Positions 12,151 to 23,447 of a DNA stretch of 64,000 nucleotides are shown piece after piece. Numbering within the stretch: position 1 is the first letter of the stretch; each line of letters opens with the position of its first letter. Both the position numbers and the translations under genes were made by a program. Below the pieces are notes generated by a model that saw nothing but the letters and a program-made list of their open reading frames with translations, ran no database searches and was not told the DNA's origin. The DNA is from Athripsodes cinereus (lineage: Eukaryota > Arthropoda > Insecta > Trichoptera > Leptoceridae): the NCBI GenBank assembly GCA_947579605.1, contig OX388317.1:14775384-14839383 (forward strand), in the 5' to 3' direction.

Positions 12151-12540
12151 CACGATAAATGCAAATTTATGTAAATTTTAGTCTTGTTTGACATTCATTA
12201 TTATTTTAATTATGTGATCAAAGGGAAATAAATAATTGTGTTTAATGCATGTATGTATGTAAAAACATAGGTAGGTACTTTACTACCTACGTAATGTAGA
12301 AGAGACTGTTTTATTTTAAAAGGTTATAAGTATATTCATAATAATAATAATATATATTCATTTACTTACACTGGGTTTGTAATTGAAATGCGTAGCAGAT
12401 CAGGGCATTGTTAATAAAAATAAAAATCACTTTGTTAATCGTTAACTCGTTTATGAAAAGTTAACATAATATAGTTGATCGTTAAATCGATAATTTTATT
12501 AAAATGTAACGCAAGGTACGAGTACAGCAAATCTTACATA

Positions 12541-13147
12541 CATACATACATACCATCACGCCGCTTCCCTCGCGGGGTAGGCAGAAAGGATCGAGCGCCA
12601 CTTCCTTCTATCCTTGCATACATCTTTCGCTTCCGTCACTGTCATACAATTCCTCATGCATGTTCTCCTGTTCAACGTGCTCAACACGTGACCGTCCTGT
12701 AGGATTTGATTTAAATGATCTTGCCATTTAATCCTCGGACGTCCACGTCTCCGAGCACCATTTCTCTCAGCCAAATATATCTTCTTAGTCATTCTGTCCT
12801 CATTCATTCTTTCCACGTGCCCAAACCATCTTAACTTATTTACATTCATCCTTGTTATTACACCAACTTTCATTCCACATTCCTTTCGTATATCACTGTT
12901 ACGCACACGATCTCTCAGACTTTTACCACACATCCTTCTCAACGATCTCATTTCCACTGCATTTATGCCACTTTCATCCTTCTTTAACCATGTCCACGTC
13001 TCACTTGCATACATAAGTGTTGGCACTAAGATAGCAGAGTGCACCAACCTTTTAGCTGTGGTGGATATGTTTCTATTTGCAATAATTGGTCGGATTGCAC
13101 CATTTACCTTATTGCCAGCAACTTTTCTCCTTTCAATCTCCTTTCAA
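12541..13147 (-). pseudogene. C-terminal third of a non-LTR retrotransposon ORF2 (family C, copy 1)
   Basis: On the minus strand the frame reads from about 13147 to the stop near 12556. It contains 'NKVNGAIRPIIANRNIS', 'LVPTLMYASETWTW', 'LRWFGHVERMNEDR', 'ARRRGRPRIKWQDHL', then 'ACMRN'-like 'TCMRNCMTVTEAKDVC' and 'RRKWRSILSAYPAREAA'. The order 'ly.SEtW', 'WfGHveRM', 'GRPr.rW' is typical of the region after the RT core in one large LINE group. A (TATG)n-type tail follows at 12534-12552. The RT active site is missing. Relatives: 21.05-21.33 (plus), 37.92-38.11 and probably 50.04-50.59 kb (minus). Confidence 0.85.
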
Positions 13148-13229
13148 TACAGCAAATTTCAGGTGCTTATAAAATAAAAAAAAGATCATTTGAATGAAAA
13201 ACATGTCATTTCTACACTATATCATCAAG

Positions 13230-13350
13230 GCATAGTGTCCTATCCGTGCCAACAAAAAAATAAGACATTCTGGATGGGTGACAAGCCGCATCGCTGGATG
13301 TACCTACTAAAAATGTAATTTTTGTTAATCGTTGCCTTATACGAGTATAT
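13230..13350 (-). repeat. Dispersed repeat family A, copy (minus)
   Basis: Minus-strand match: 'CCAGCGATGCGGCTTGTCAC'-like sequence, then 'CCATCCAGAATGTC', 'TTATTTTTTTGTTGGC'. Both sides are truncated. Confidence 0.65.
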
Positions 13351-13375
13351 ACCCATAATACAATATTCATTTCTT

Positions 13376-13450
13376 AGTTTGGGACTAGTGCGATCTGTGT
13401 GTATTGGACTTGTAATGTTTGTTATAAATAATTTAAATACAAGTAATTAA
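13376..13450 (+). mobile_element. SINE/LINE tail fragment ('TTAGTTTGGGACTAG' type)
   Basis: 'TTAGTTTGGGACTAGTGCGA' followed by 'TCTGTGTGTATTGGAC' repeats the tail of the minus-strand SINE at 1925-1970. Only the 3' part is present. Tails of this type can be shared between a SINE and the LINE that mobilises it, so either source is possible. Confidence 0.65.
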
Positions 13451-14138
13451 TGTACTCGTTAGTTGTAAATGTCATGCGTATTTTGCATATTAACCGTAAT
13501 CCTCACATCTTTTAACCTGTTAATCCACATACCTTTACTCATAAAACAATGGATAAAAGCCTTTCAACTTTGATAATGAGAACAATTAAATAAATAAAAT
13601 GTATTTTCCAAGGTGCGTAAATTAATTTTGTTGTAACGTCTACAAATAATAATAATAATAGCAATAATAAGCGACATGAATAGCAAATTGATTAATCATT
13701 TTCTTTAAAGTAAGAGACCAAAGGTGAGCGGCTGAATACAATTAACTTGGGTGTTGCGTAAACATTGGATTACATCCATTATAAACTAGTTCAATGCCCG
13801 CCTTTATACCGGTTACAGTAAAAAAATCGAATAGCATAAGATTTTTTTCTTTAAAATGGTGTATCTGGATTTTTGTTATTAACCCTAAGGACACTTTATA
13901 CACAGTTTACAGTAAGTATAAAGCTTATGTCGTGAAAGAAGACTTATTAGCACCTCTTGTGCATGAACCTGAGGCTGTTGACAAATTAAACTCCAGAAAA
14001 ATGGTGATATTTAAAACTTTTTCCATGACTTAATGTTAAATATTTGCAACTTGAAACACCATTATGCTTTCAGTGTTCGTCAAGTCATAGATCACGATTT
14101 GTAATATTTTTATTTAAAAAGAATGGAAATGTCAGTTT
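13451..14138. other. AT-rich DNA, nothing recognised
   Basis: The frame at 13794-14033 (79 codons) has no recognisable domain and lies between transposon remnants. I do not call it a gene. Confidence 0.35.
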
Positions 14139-14422
14139 TTTTTTTTTTTTTTTTATTTATTTATTTCCAAAATTTTACATTCTTAAATAACAGTAAAAAT
14201 CATATTGGAATATAATGCCCCACTAGATCGAAATCTGTTCTGGGGCAATACTAAAATATTTTACATTTTACAACACAATAACTATAAAATAATCAAAAGA
14301 ATAATAAAATAAAATAAAATAATAAAGAATTTAAAGTATAAAAAATAAGATAATTTAATAATTAAGAATAAACAACACAAATTATAATATGACTAAATAT
14401 ACTCGCTCATTACATTAAGGCT
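14139..14422 (-). mobile_element. 3' UTR and poly(A)-type tail of the minus-strand RT element
   Basis: Minus strand downstream of the RT stop: AT-rich UTR with 'TTTAGTATTGCCCCAGAAC' and 'ATCTAGTGGGGCATTAT', ending in AAATAAATAAATAA plus a pure A run (a T run at 14139-14156 on the plus strand). The same UTR recurs at 5735-5876. Confidence 0.8.
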
Positions 14423-15433
14423 TTATTTTGTAATATGGATAAGATCATTCTCACACAACTCTCTGCCCCTGTCCATCAACCACCTCGTGAGTAATTTATT
14501 TAGGTTATTGTTATTTGGTAATAGTAAGTCAAGTATGTCTGGGATTATTTTATTGTATATTCGTGGTGCTAAGTGAATGTAATGTCGTTGTGCAAAAGTA
14601 GTGTGTACTATTGTGGGCTGTAATAAAGTTTTGTTTCTGGTATTTATCGCGTGTACATAATTAGGTAGGTATTTTTCCGGGTCTTTGTGCAGCTTTTTAA
14701 CAATTGTCTTGATATACAACTGGCGTATATCCAAAACACCGAACTCAGAAAACAATAGGTTCGTCGAGTATCTGTATGGTTTCCGGGATATGACTTTGAG
14801 TAATGCTTTTTGGGCTATTAAAATAGGGTAAATGTTTGTTTTAGCCATACCACCCCACCCAGCTATTCCATAAGACAGTATGGACTGTCCTAAAGCAAAG
14901 TATAACGATTTTAATAAGTTCAAATCAAATATTTCTCTTAGATTTCTGAATATGAACATTAGCTGTCTAGTTTTTTTGGAGAGGTTTGATATATGCTCTT
15001 TCCATTTAAGACAGTCATCAATGATGACTCCCAAGTATTTGTATTGCGAGGTTTTTGTAAGTTTAGGGCATGTACATGATAAGCCTTGGTTTTGACAATC
15101 GTGTATTGTGATGTGAAAGCCGTTTGATTCCTTTTGTAATCTTTTGTTAATAGCAAATGTCATGTATTTAGTCTTGTCGACATTTAGAGTTAGTAGGTTA
15201 CAGTCAAGCCGATGTTTTACTACATTTAGCCCTCTTTCGGCTTTTTCATAAACTTTGCTCCACGTTGACGATTTAATGAGCAAAACAGTATCATCTGCAT
15301 ATGAGATTATAGTTCCATCTATATTCAGGGAGCATAGGTCGTTAATATATAGCAGGAACAGTGTTGGTCCCAAGATACTACCCTGAGGAACCCCATAATT
15401 AACTGGAAGAGGCGCGCTAGTACATTTTGTCAT
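14423..15433 (-). CDS. 5'-truncated non-LTR retrotransposon reverse transcriptase, second half
   Basis: An open frame of 336 codons on the minus strand. It starts close to the second half of the RT domain: GVPQGSILGP at residues ~13-22, the catalytic YADD at ~45-48, then 'YLGVIIDDCLKWKEHI' near residue 133. A C-terminal region follows with 'LSYGIAGWGG' and 'LAPRIYNKIIP'. The ATG at 15431-15433 is incidental, as the fingers and endonuclease regions are missing upstream. The frame has no internal stop, so insertion may be fairly recent, but the copy cannot be autonomous. It belongs to a different family from the element at 2.1-5.6 kb. Confidence 0.9.
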   Translation of the reverse strand: MTKCTSAPLPVNYGVPQGSILGPTLFLLYINDLCSLNIDGTIISYADDTVLLIKSSTWSKVYEKAERGLNVVKHRLDCNLLTLNVDKTKYMTFAINKRLQKESNGFHITIHDCQNQGLSCTCPKLTKTSQYKYLGVIIDDCLKWKEHISNLSKKTRQLMFIFRNLREIFDLNLLKSLYFALGQSILSYGIAGWGGMAKTNIYPILIAQKALLKVISRKPYRYSTNLLFSEFGVLDIRQLYIKTIVKKLHKDPEKYLPNYVHAINTRNKTLLQPTIVHTTFAQRHYIHLAPRIYNKIIPDILDLLLPNNNNLNKLLTRWLMDRGRELCENDLIHITK

Positions 15434-15479
15434 TTTTACTGCCTGTGTTCTTTTTAAAAGTTAAAAATCAAATGTGGGA

Positions 15480-17655
15480 TTAATAATTGCCAAAAGAAGA
15501 AGAAGAAGAAGGAAATATCATTCATTTATAGGTACATATTGATCATTGATATAACCTTTCAAATTTCAGACGTGGTATCACAAAAACTGTAATATCATCG
15601 TAAATACTTAAAAAAAGTTTATCTTATTTTATTAGAAAGTACGTTTTTATTAGAGTACATACAGAAAACTTTTGTTTCCCTATTTCTTTTCTGGTAAAAA
15701 CCCTTTTACAGGATATAACAAACAAAATACGAGTACATACATGTAATCAGACTTAAATATTTATATTATTATGATAAAACAATAATACTCGTATTCTGTA
15801 GCTGTAATACTTGTATTCTGTTACGAAATGAAAAGGTGACAAATTTGATGGCTTTCATTAACAATGTTTGTATAGAGACAGAAAAGGTGGCAACATTGAG
15901 TTAAATGTAAAGAAAACATTTATTGAATATACATAGGGCGTTATACACAAAATCTTAAATTTTGTATAATTTTATGTAATTACTTTTCATGTTTTTTCCA
16001 GAAATGGACGTGGACTGGAAACCTCATGAAGATAAATGAAGACCCCCTACTCAATAGTGTAATAATATTAGAAGAATTAATGGTCACTGGTTGCAGGAAG
16101 CCCAAGACAGATATTCTTCGAGAATTATGGGAGAGGCTTATATTCAACAGTGGTAAATAGGAATAAGTGCTATAATTTAGTAAATGGATATAAAAACAAC
16201 AACAACAAAAAATATATAGACGTTGTCGTAGTATTCAGTTGAAGTTTTATGAATGGCAAAAATAATTATGTAAGTACATGTAAACTTTAAAGCTGACTTG
16301 CATTAAGAAAAATTAATGGAATCAAATAACGAAAACTAGAAAAATCCTTAATACCTTTATTTAATAGGCTGTTATTTTATTTTCGCAAAGTTGTAGACAC
16401 TGACGAATATTTAGTAGGAATAAAATATTCTCAGAAGGCAAAATACGTAACAGAAATTCTGAAAAATATTAATATTCAACGAGTCAAAAACGTTGACAAT
16501 CTTTGAGATGTATTTTTTTTTTAAAATAGACCGATTTCCAAGAATTATTTATTTAATTTAAAATAACTAAAGACCTAGTAACAGCTTGCCTTAAAATATT
16601 AAAATGATTATTTCTCATAATCAATAATATTTGTAATTAATAAATTCATCTTGCTCTATTATACCTTAGTAAATGTAGTTTGAAAACATGCCTCTCTCAG
16701 AATAATATCTGTTCATATCTCTCTTCAATATTTCACATCCGGTATCGTTGCTTTAATGTATCAGAACCATATTTCTTTTTATTTACAAATGCTTAAAATT
16801 TTCTTACTTAGTTACATAATGAGAACATTGCACCCAGGTTTTTTTTATATTTTGCTTCATGGTCTTCATCATTTAAAGTTTTTCATTACACATCTTTGAC
16901 TCTTTATCTTAATAGTTTTTTCAAGGGTGGCACACTGCACTTTTTCTTTCTCTCAGAGTTTTTAGAGATCTCAGTAGTAACATGGAATATGGACTACATG
17001 ATCCAGCCATTGTTATTTCAGTGTAAATATACAAAACAATATTTTCTTTTATTTGTCCTCGATCGTGATCCCATTCCATCTGAGTGCTTCCTCCAGATAT
17101 CCTTATGCATTGCTGCATTATGATTTTAATTGTTTTGAATTACATTTAGAGTTAAAATGAATAAAACATAATAAGAACAGGTTGTATAATATATTTGTCT
17201 AGTGCGAAAGGTAATATTATTATCGTGTGGGCTCCAGACAAAAGGGAGGAGTGATATCGTCCATATATTATTAGCAACAAAACAAATAGCACCAACACGT
17301 AATGTTGTAATTACCTTCTCTTATTATTTACACACAACCATATTGTGTTGCGTGTTGCTCAGTCCCATCCACTACATATTATTATATACTTATCTACTAC
17401 TCGAACTACAAACAACCCTTTCCATTCGCTACCACCCTTACGTGTGTTTTCGAGAGGTGACAGCGATATCTATTGGAAATCTAAAACACAGTGATCCTAC
17501 AACTTTAGATCTATGATGTATATATCGTAATATTTAGAAAATTGTGTAACTCTTTCTTTTTTGTAAGTTTTTAAATAATAATTAATGAAATTTCCGAACT
17601 ATAAAAAAACTTTCATTAATTGTATCGGCATTTACTTTGTAACACTTCATTTTAA
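15480..17655. other. AT-rich DNA, nothing firmly recognised
   Basis: Contains a (GAA)n-like run at 15493-15512 and several low-complexity frames (for example 16896-17123 and 17202-17516) that I reject as genes. No repeat in it matches the families seen elsewhere. Confidence 0.35.
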
Positions 17656-17721
17656 ATTATCAAATAAAATAAAATAAATATTTATTATTTTTGTTTTGTG
17701 TTACTGTTGAGTAAGACTAAC

Positions 17722-17764
17722 GCACGACCGGTTTCGCGGACTCCGAGTTCGCATCATCAGGTGC
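17722..17764 (-). ncRNA. Hammerhead ribozyme motif, mirrored copy
   Basis: The opposite arm of the palindrome encodes the same motif on the minus strand: stem I 17764-17761, core 17760-17754, predicted cleavage between 17726 and 17725. It matches the plus-strand unit base for base through the core. Confidence 0.85.
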
Positions 17765-17784
17765 TGATCTATAAGTATAGATCA

Positions 17785-17827
17785 GCACCTGATGATGCGA
17801 ACTCGGAGTCCGCGAAACCGGTCGTGC
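17785..17827 (+). ncRNA. Hammerhead ribozyme motif (small, short stem III)
   Basis: Order seen: stem I GCAC (17785-17788), core CUGAUGA (17789-17795), an extra U (17796), stem II hairpin 17797-17813 (GCG/CGC plus ACU/AGU with one A-C mismatch, loop CGG), GAA (17814-17816), stem III ACC/GGU (17817-17822, self-complementary with no loop), C (17823), then stem I GUGC (17824-17827). Predicted cleavage is between 17823 and 17824. All invariant core bases are present. A loop-less stem III cannot fold well in one molecule, so pairing between two RNAs is likely. Small dimer-acting hammerheads of this kind are known from Penelope-like elements. Confidence 0.85.
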
Positions 17828-18774
17828 GTTAGTCTTACTCAACAGTAACACGAAACAAAAATAATAAATATTTATTTTATTTTATTTGATAATATAAAAA
17901 AACTATTTATAGATTTCATAGTACTTTGCAAGAAGAAAATAATGATAATAATTCTGAATACTTTTTCTTTGGCGCAGTTTAACAGTTTTTAGACAGGTGA
18001 ATAGCCCAGTATTAAGTTTGCTTTTAAAACTTTCCATATGACTGGTCAGTCGACACTAGAACAAACCTTTTTTAAGGAATATCTTCACATTGTTTTTAAA
18101 AAAAATATATGATTAAGAAGTTTTTAATTTTATAATCCATGGGTTATTATTATTATTCAACCATTCATTAATTTGAAGCGGAATGAAGATGTTAAATTCA
18201 GTGTCATTGATGTTTGCCGCACATTTTCATATTGGATGATTCACAATACATACACAAAAGAGTGAGAAATCTATTCTACAGAATGAGTCATTAAAATACA
18301 TATTTAGTTACAAATCCCTAACGCATCTCATTTTGACATTTTGTGCTTTTCACGACTGAACGACACCGAAAGAAGTCTGTGTACAAGAAAATAATGATAC
18401 AGAACTTTTCATTTCATAGAGAAACATAATAACAACAATATTCTGTCTCTTTCTTCTACATGTAATTTTACTGTCTTTGTGTTATAAAAGAAGATTTCAG
18501 ATTTCCTTGTCACTTCTAATGTCATGTTTAGAATTAACTGAGGTGCTATGAACAATATTCTTGTTGAGGAATATAATAATGTGCTAAGATTAAATACACT
18601 ATTTATTATTAATAAACACTAGAAACGTTAAGTTATACTAACATACATACCTTGTGTGATATAAATATGGTAGATGTATGGAAAATTAATAGTTTTGTGA
18701 AAGAAATAACTACTTGTCGTTTAGCAATTATTATATTAATATATATGATTCTTTTTATCTTCGTTTTAAAAATC

Positions 18775-18905
18775 TCGTGAGTTGGAAGAGATAGCGTCTT
18801 TGCGATAAACTCGCTCTCTGCATATTGATTGTATCTAACTTGAATGTTTACCTTTTATGTAATTTTTTGTTACCAATGTACACCAAAGAATGAATAAATA
18901 AATAA
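18775..18905 (+). mobile_element. 3' end of a non-LTR retrotransposon (tail type D, copy 1)
   Basis: 'GTTGGAAGAGATAGCG', 'GCGATAAACTCGC', 'TTGATTGTAT', 'TTACCAATGTACAC' and a tail of AATAAATAAATAA type. The same order recurs at 23.70-23.85 and 32.66-32.80 kb, and in weaker form at 58.66-58.79 kb. Only the UTR remains. Confidence 0.7.
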
Positions 18906-18940
18906 GAATTAATTATCAAGATTATGTAATCTCCGTAATA

Positions 18941-19200
18941 CAGGAGAGACGATGGCCCTGGCTGGGACATGTTTTAAGAATGCCTAATGATAGTTAGCCA
19001 AAAAGAGCGCTGTTCTTCCGTCCGCAAGGGTTCCGTCGGCCCGGGCGTCCTTCTTTCACAATACACCGTTCCTATGACAACGACATCAGAGCGCAGGGAA
19101 TGTCGTGGAAAGAGGTGACGCAATTGTCGCAGAGACGCTCTGAATCGAGGAGGCTGGTTTCTGCCCTGTGCTCCCGAGAGGAGTGTTGAGGGCGATGGAT
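18941..19200 (+). pseudogene. C-terminal fragment of a non-LTR retrotransposon ORF2 (family E, copy 1)
   Basis: Plus-strand translation: 'LGHVLRMPND', a stop in place of Trp, 'PKRALFFRPQGFRRPGRPSF', 'YDNDIRAQGMSWKEVTQL' and 'RRLVSALCSREEC', then a stop. The layout 'W.GH..RMpnd..pk..l', 'GRP', 'W' is that of a LINE C-terminus. Three other copies (29.96, 56.8 and 62.4 kb) show the same sequence. The strand matters: the apparent open frame on the minus strand (18974-19216) is a shadow. Confidence 0.8.
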
Positions 19201-19985
19201 GGAATGGAATTATCAAGAACAGTTTAATTGAGGTATTAAATTAAAATTATTCAATTTAGTATAAACGTCCTACATAGAAGTGTAAAGCAATGTGGATTTT
19301 TTCTAACAAAGTAGGTTTTATTAAGTGTGCATTATTCTAAAATATTGAATACTTTATGTAAGTATGCAGTTTTCAAAATAATTTTATGTTTTGTTAAAGA
19401 TATTAATTGCTTCAATTTATTCTAGATGGTTGAAAGTTACAGTCTCAATTTATGTTTTGAATTTTTTACATTTTAATATTATACACATTATAAACGAACT
19501 TTTCAATAAGGATATTTCAAACCGAAAAAAAGGAAATTGCAAATTGTAGGAAATATTGTATCATTATAAGTACATATGTATGTACTATTTATATACATAT
19601 CAACAAGTGACCACAATTTACTTAATCGTGAGGAAGTTTGTAAGAGATTAAACTTAATAATAATAATATGACCAACTTTACATCCTAGGGGAGTAGGAAA
19701 AATATCCTTTCAAACGAGTTTTTATACTTTATACTGCAAACTTTTAAATTTATAATGAAGTTATAATATAAACCGCAACCTTTTGGGAATGGCTAATTTA
19801 TTCATCTGAACTCTAAAGTATCTAAATTGACAAAATGTTGTCCTAATTACAATTTGAAGCAATTTATACCGTACATAGTAATCAATTTGGGTGAATTTCT
19901 CAACAACAACAAAAAATATTGCTGCATTGTATAGTTGCGTGAATGTGTGTGTGTGATAAGTATGTAAATGTGACTGCGTTTGAAA
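19201..19985. other. AT-rich DNA, nothing recognised
   Basis: No coding frame, palindrome or shared repeat that I can support. Confidence 0.4.
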
Positions 19986-19989
19986 GGAT

Positions 19990-20080
19990 TGTTGTATTGC
20001 ATCGAACTATTTGTGTTTTTTTTTGTATATGTTTAATAACCTTGTGCCGTATATATTATTATAAATAAATAAATAAAAAG
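19990..20080 (+). mobile_element. LINE 3' tail fragment (tail type H, weak)
   Basis: 'CCTTGTGCCGTATATATT' followed by an AATAAATAAATAA tail resembles the tail at 10.3 kb. Short and AT-rich, so the family assignment is tentative. Confidence 0.4.
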
Positions 20081-20531
20081 TACATTTATTACAAAGTTGA
20101 ACCTACATAGCTACCTTCGTATTACATTTGTAAATATATACGGAAAAAATGATTGAGTTTCACATATTAATATTATTAAAACTTTGTAAAGTAAAAAGTA
20201 AACAGAAGAGAGAAACGGGGATAGTAAAATTGTGTCTTATAAAATAATTGTGTATAAGGTCAATTTTTTTGACTATTTTAGATTTTAAAAAAAAGAGGAT
20301 CCTGATTTGTATCGTAACTGGTTTTCTAAAAAATAGCGATCATTTTTTCAAATGTTTTTTTTAAACCTTGTCATTCACAATTTTTTTTTGAATTTTAGTC
20401 CTATTATAAAATTAACAAAAATCGTAAAAGAAGATACATTCACGGATGCTTATTTAATAGTCTTGTAAAAAAAAGAACAATAAGTACAAAATATAACTTA
20501 TTTTAGCATTATTCGATACAATCAGGAAAAA

Positions 20532-20731
20532 NNNNNNNNNNNNNNNNNNNNNNNNNNNNNNNNNNNNNNNNNNNNNNNNNNNNNNNNNNNNNNNNNNNNN
20601 NNNNNNNNNNNNNNNNNNNNNNNNNNNNNNNNNNNNNNNNNNNNNNNNNNNNNNNNNNNNNNNNNNNNNNNNNNNNNNNNNNNNNNNNNNNNNNNNNNNN
20701 NNNNNNNNNNNNNNNNNNNNNNNNNNNNNNN
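20532..20731. other. Assembly gap (200 N)
   Basis: A run of exactly 200 undetermined bases. Any protein frame drawn through it is meaningless. It lies immediately upstream of a hammerhead unit, so part of a retroelement may be missing here. Confidence 1.
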
Positions 20732-20732
20732 A

Positions 20733-20828
20733 CCATCCCGCCTCCATACCTACCATAACCCCTCCCACTACCCCTTCCACTACCTGCACCCTTCTCACCA
20801 CATGAACAACAACACTCACAATTTTTAG
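20733..20828 (+). pseudogene. Possible C-terminal end of a retroelement ORF running out of the gap
   Basis: A frame open from the gap ends at TAG 20826-20828 with a His/Asn/Pro/Ser-rich tail (ending MNNNTHNF), only 13 nt before the hammerhead core. A Penelope-like ORF would be expected just upstream of such a unit. Its composition is low-complexity and there is no domain to test, so this is mainly positional inference. Confidence 0.2.
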
Positions 20829-20834
20829 ATTTCA

Positions 20835-20880
20835 GTTTCCCTGAAGATGCCTACAAGTATAGGCGAAAACGTTCGGTATT
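20835..20880 (+). ncRNA. Hammerhead ribozyme motif (single unit)
   Basis: Core CUGAAGA (20841-20847; position 7 is variable in hammerheads), extra U (20848), stem II GCCUA/UAGGC with loop CAAGUA (20849-20864), GAA (20865-20867), self-complementary stem III AAC/GUU (20868-20873), C (20874), predicted cleavage 20874/20875. Stem I is weak (two G-C pairs and then a U-U mismatch). The unit continues to about 20940 and is nearly identical to the plus arm at 59.36-59.47 kb. Confidence 0.75.
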
Positions 20881-21044
20881 CAACCTAACATAGTGGAGAT
20901 TAAACAGTGCTCAATAATATATTTTTATATTTTATTTATTAAAATTCAAAATAATTATCTTGTTGAATGCGCTCGTGATTGTATAATAATAATTATTAAA
21001 CTTAACAATGTTATTGAGTAACTCGTTTTTTAAATTTCTTTAGT

Positions 21045-21330
21045 AGTGCACAAAACCATTCAAGGTTCCATAAACGAAACATGGACGGGGTTAAAAGAAG
21101 GACGAAAGTGGAATACATGCAGTGAAGATGTGTGCACATGTGTTATGAATGGATGGCAAAGAGGATATACTTATCAGAAAGAGGGAGTCTGGCTCATGGC
21201 TTGCTTGCGTGGATCAAATTCTCAAGGACCGTCGCGTCGTCTGGTGAGAAAGAGAAAACAACGACGTGCGTGTATGAGAAATGATATGAATGTAGTAGAA
21301 GCGAAAGAAGTATGTAAGAACAGAACTCTT
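21045..21330 (+). pseudogene. Non-LTR retrotransposon ORF2 C-terminal fragment (family C, copy 2), internally deleted
   Basis: Contains 'ETWTGLKEGRK' and later 'RACMRNDMNVVEAKEVCKNR'. These match 'ETWTWLKKDES' and 'RTCMRNCMTVTEAKDVCKDR' of the copy at 12.5-13.1 kb. The region between is shorter and scrambled by frameshifts (the 'WFGHVERM' and 'GRP' motifs are not readable), so this is a decayed copy on the plus strand. Confidence 0.75.
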
Positions 21331-21421
21331 TTTTTTGGTCTACTGTCATTCAATATCTTAATTAATCTCCTTTAATCGATTTTCGATGTTTTTGGCATTA
21401 ACTATGTGATAATTAAGCGAC

Positions 21422-21521
21422 ATGATTAGATAATGAGTTTTATTCACTATGTATTTAATTTATTACTTAATCATAAGTGATAATTTAAATACATAGTGAA
21501 TAAAACTCATTACCTAATCAT
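21422..21521. repeat. Inverted repeat, ~37-bp arms
   Basis: Left arm 21422-21458 and right arm 21484-21521 share 'AATGAGTTTTATTCACTATG' and its complement. The spacer is about 25 bp and itself AT-rich. There is no GAAA or CUGANGA core, so it is not one of the hammerhead units. It may be a small foldback element. Confidence 0.8.
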
Positions 21522-21539
21522 CTCCTTTAATCTATCTAA

Positions 21540-23447
21540 TCTATCTATCTCATAGCGAAATCAAATACAAATGGAGTGTCCTTTTACATGATTCATAGAA
21601 AAGTTAAAAGTCAAATTATAATCCAAAATCTAATATAATATTTTGATCTAAGTAAAAAAAATACCTTTATTGAATAACTCAGTCACAAATTATCATAATA
21701 TTTGTTTTTACTGCGATATACGCATTTATTCGCTCCTCAAAGTGCTTACCCAATAAGCTAAATGAAAGGTACGTTCCATTGTAGCCGCATACATTGTTTA
21801 ACAAATGCCATATAACCCTATCAAATGTATTGGAAAAATCCTACTACGCGCGCGTAATCGCCTCTTTTTCTGTTGAATTTAAGATAACAATATTGCGAAT
21901 TTTCTCTTTTGCCGATTGTATCAAGAAAGAAATGGTGTTTGAAATTCGGTCACGGAGATACCTACATACATATGTTCATATCGTAATATCCAGGGATGTA
22001 AAAAAATTACGTTCCCGGAACTTTAATAAAAGTATATGATGTGTGTTATTTTGAATATTGTTTTTTATGTTATTTTTTGCTTTGTTTGAAATAATAATGC
22101 TTCCGGAATATTCTCATTTGTAATTATTATAATATGAAAATTGCTGTATTCTTATGTGATAAAAATAATACATTTGAAATGAAAAAAATGTTACAAATCT
22201 TGTATCGAATCTGAAGTCAACGTAGCCTGACATTTAGACATTCTATTAGGTGAATCAAGTTCCATTACCAACTTTTCATATTTTTTGGAGACGTTACGCC
22301 TTTTTCAAGAATTAATTCAGCCTCTTATCCAAAGGAAGCTAATTTGAAAGGTTTTGGAAACATCACAAAAAGTAAGAACCTTCTTTGAAAAATAAATAAG
22401 TTTTTTCTTACAAAGCTTATCATGGCATAGCGCTATGGATTGGCGAAAACACATTTGATGATATACCTAAAAATATATCATTATATTTGTTTTGATGGTG
22501 TAAAATTCGAGATTAAATTCTAAATAAGAACTTTTTGTTATGTTAAATATGATTAAGTCAACTATCATTCCATAAACTGATTTTAAAATAAATTTAGCTT
22601 AACCTTATTTTCTTTTGTCCAATATTACATATTCTATTTATTTTAACTAAAAACTTATGAATGTTAACGTATTCAAATGATTTGTGAATTAAAACAAAAT
22701 TATTGTAAAAAAAATTGTGCTAAAAAATACCTGGCAAAAAAACGCGAGTAAATTCTAATATCTCAAGTTTTGTTAGAGCTTTCCGTTACGATTAAACAAC
22801 AGCAACAAAAAATATAGCATGGAAATGCTCCATTAAATCACATTGAATCCCAAAGGTATATTACTCTTCTTTACTTGATGCTATAACAAAAACAATAGAT
22901 TAGATAATAAGCTACCAAACAATTTTTCACGAAAGAAAAACTTTTCGTCATAACTGTGTAATAGCAAAACTTGGATACTCGTAAAATTGCTAAAAATGTC
23001 GTCAATGTTTATGGAAAGCCTTTACAAGGTGATACCGATATCGAAAAATGTATTAGTTGTGTATTTTTTCAAAAAAACTTCTTTCCTTAATCACCAATGT
23101 TATCTTTTGTCTTCATACTACTACTGTTTGAAACCCCCTCTTTTACGTATAGCGACTTGCAATATAATTCTTCACCCACCCATTACCCTCTTCCCCTCTT
23201 TCTCCCTATAACCAGTAATACTCGTACATACTACGAGACGCGAAGAACCTTATGCGAAGACAGTTTTTATGGTTTGTTAGTATCTACTGATTTCTAACGT
23301 TATCCTTTAGCTCTTATCAAACAGCCTGAATCTAAGCATTTAAGAGACGTGTTCTTACGAGGAGAATGTATGACTACAAGTAGGTATGTATTTATTATAT
23401 TATTGTGTGTACTTTCTTGGATACTTATGCAATCACGTTGTACGATT
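21540..23447. other. AT-rich DNA, nothing firmly recognised
   Basis: Short low-complexity frames only (for example 21794-22039 and 22987-23211). I see no repeat shared with other parts of the window. Confidence 0.4.

Larger units (their letters stand above)
17657..17892. repeat. Near-perfect ~117-bp-arm palindrome of two hammerhead-bearing units
   Basis: Arms 17657-17773 and 17776-17892 mirror each other about 17774/17775 with only rare mismatches. The centre is GC-richer and the outer ~50 bp are AT-rich. Each strand carries one hammerhead motif reading outwards (separate entries). This back-to-back arrangement resembles inverted terminal repeats of a Penelope-like element with no body between them. 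Confidence 0.9.

Noticed and set aside
20454..20819. Minus-strand open frames across the gap
   Set aside because: They consist mainly of 200 N and are artefacts.
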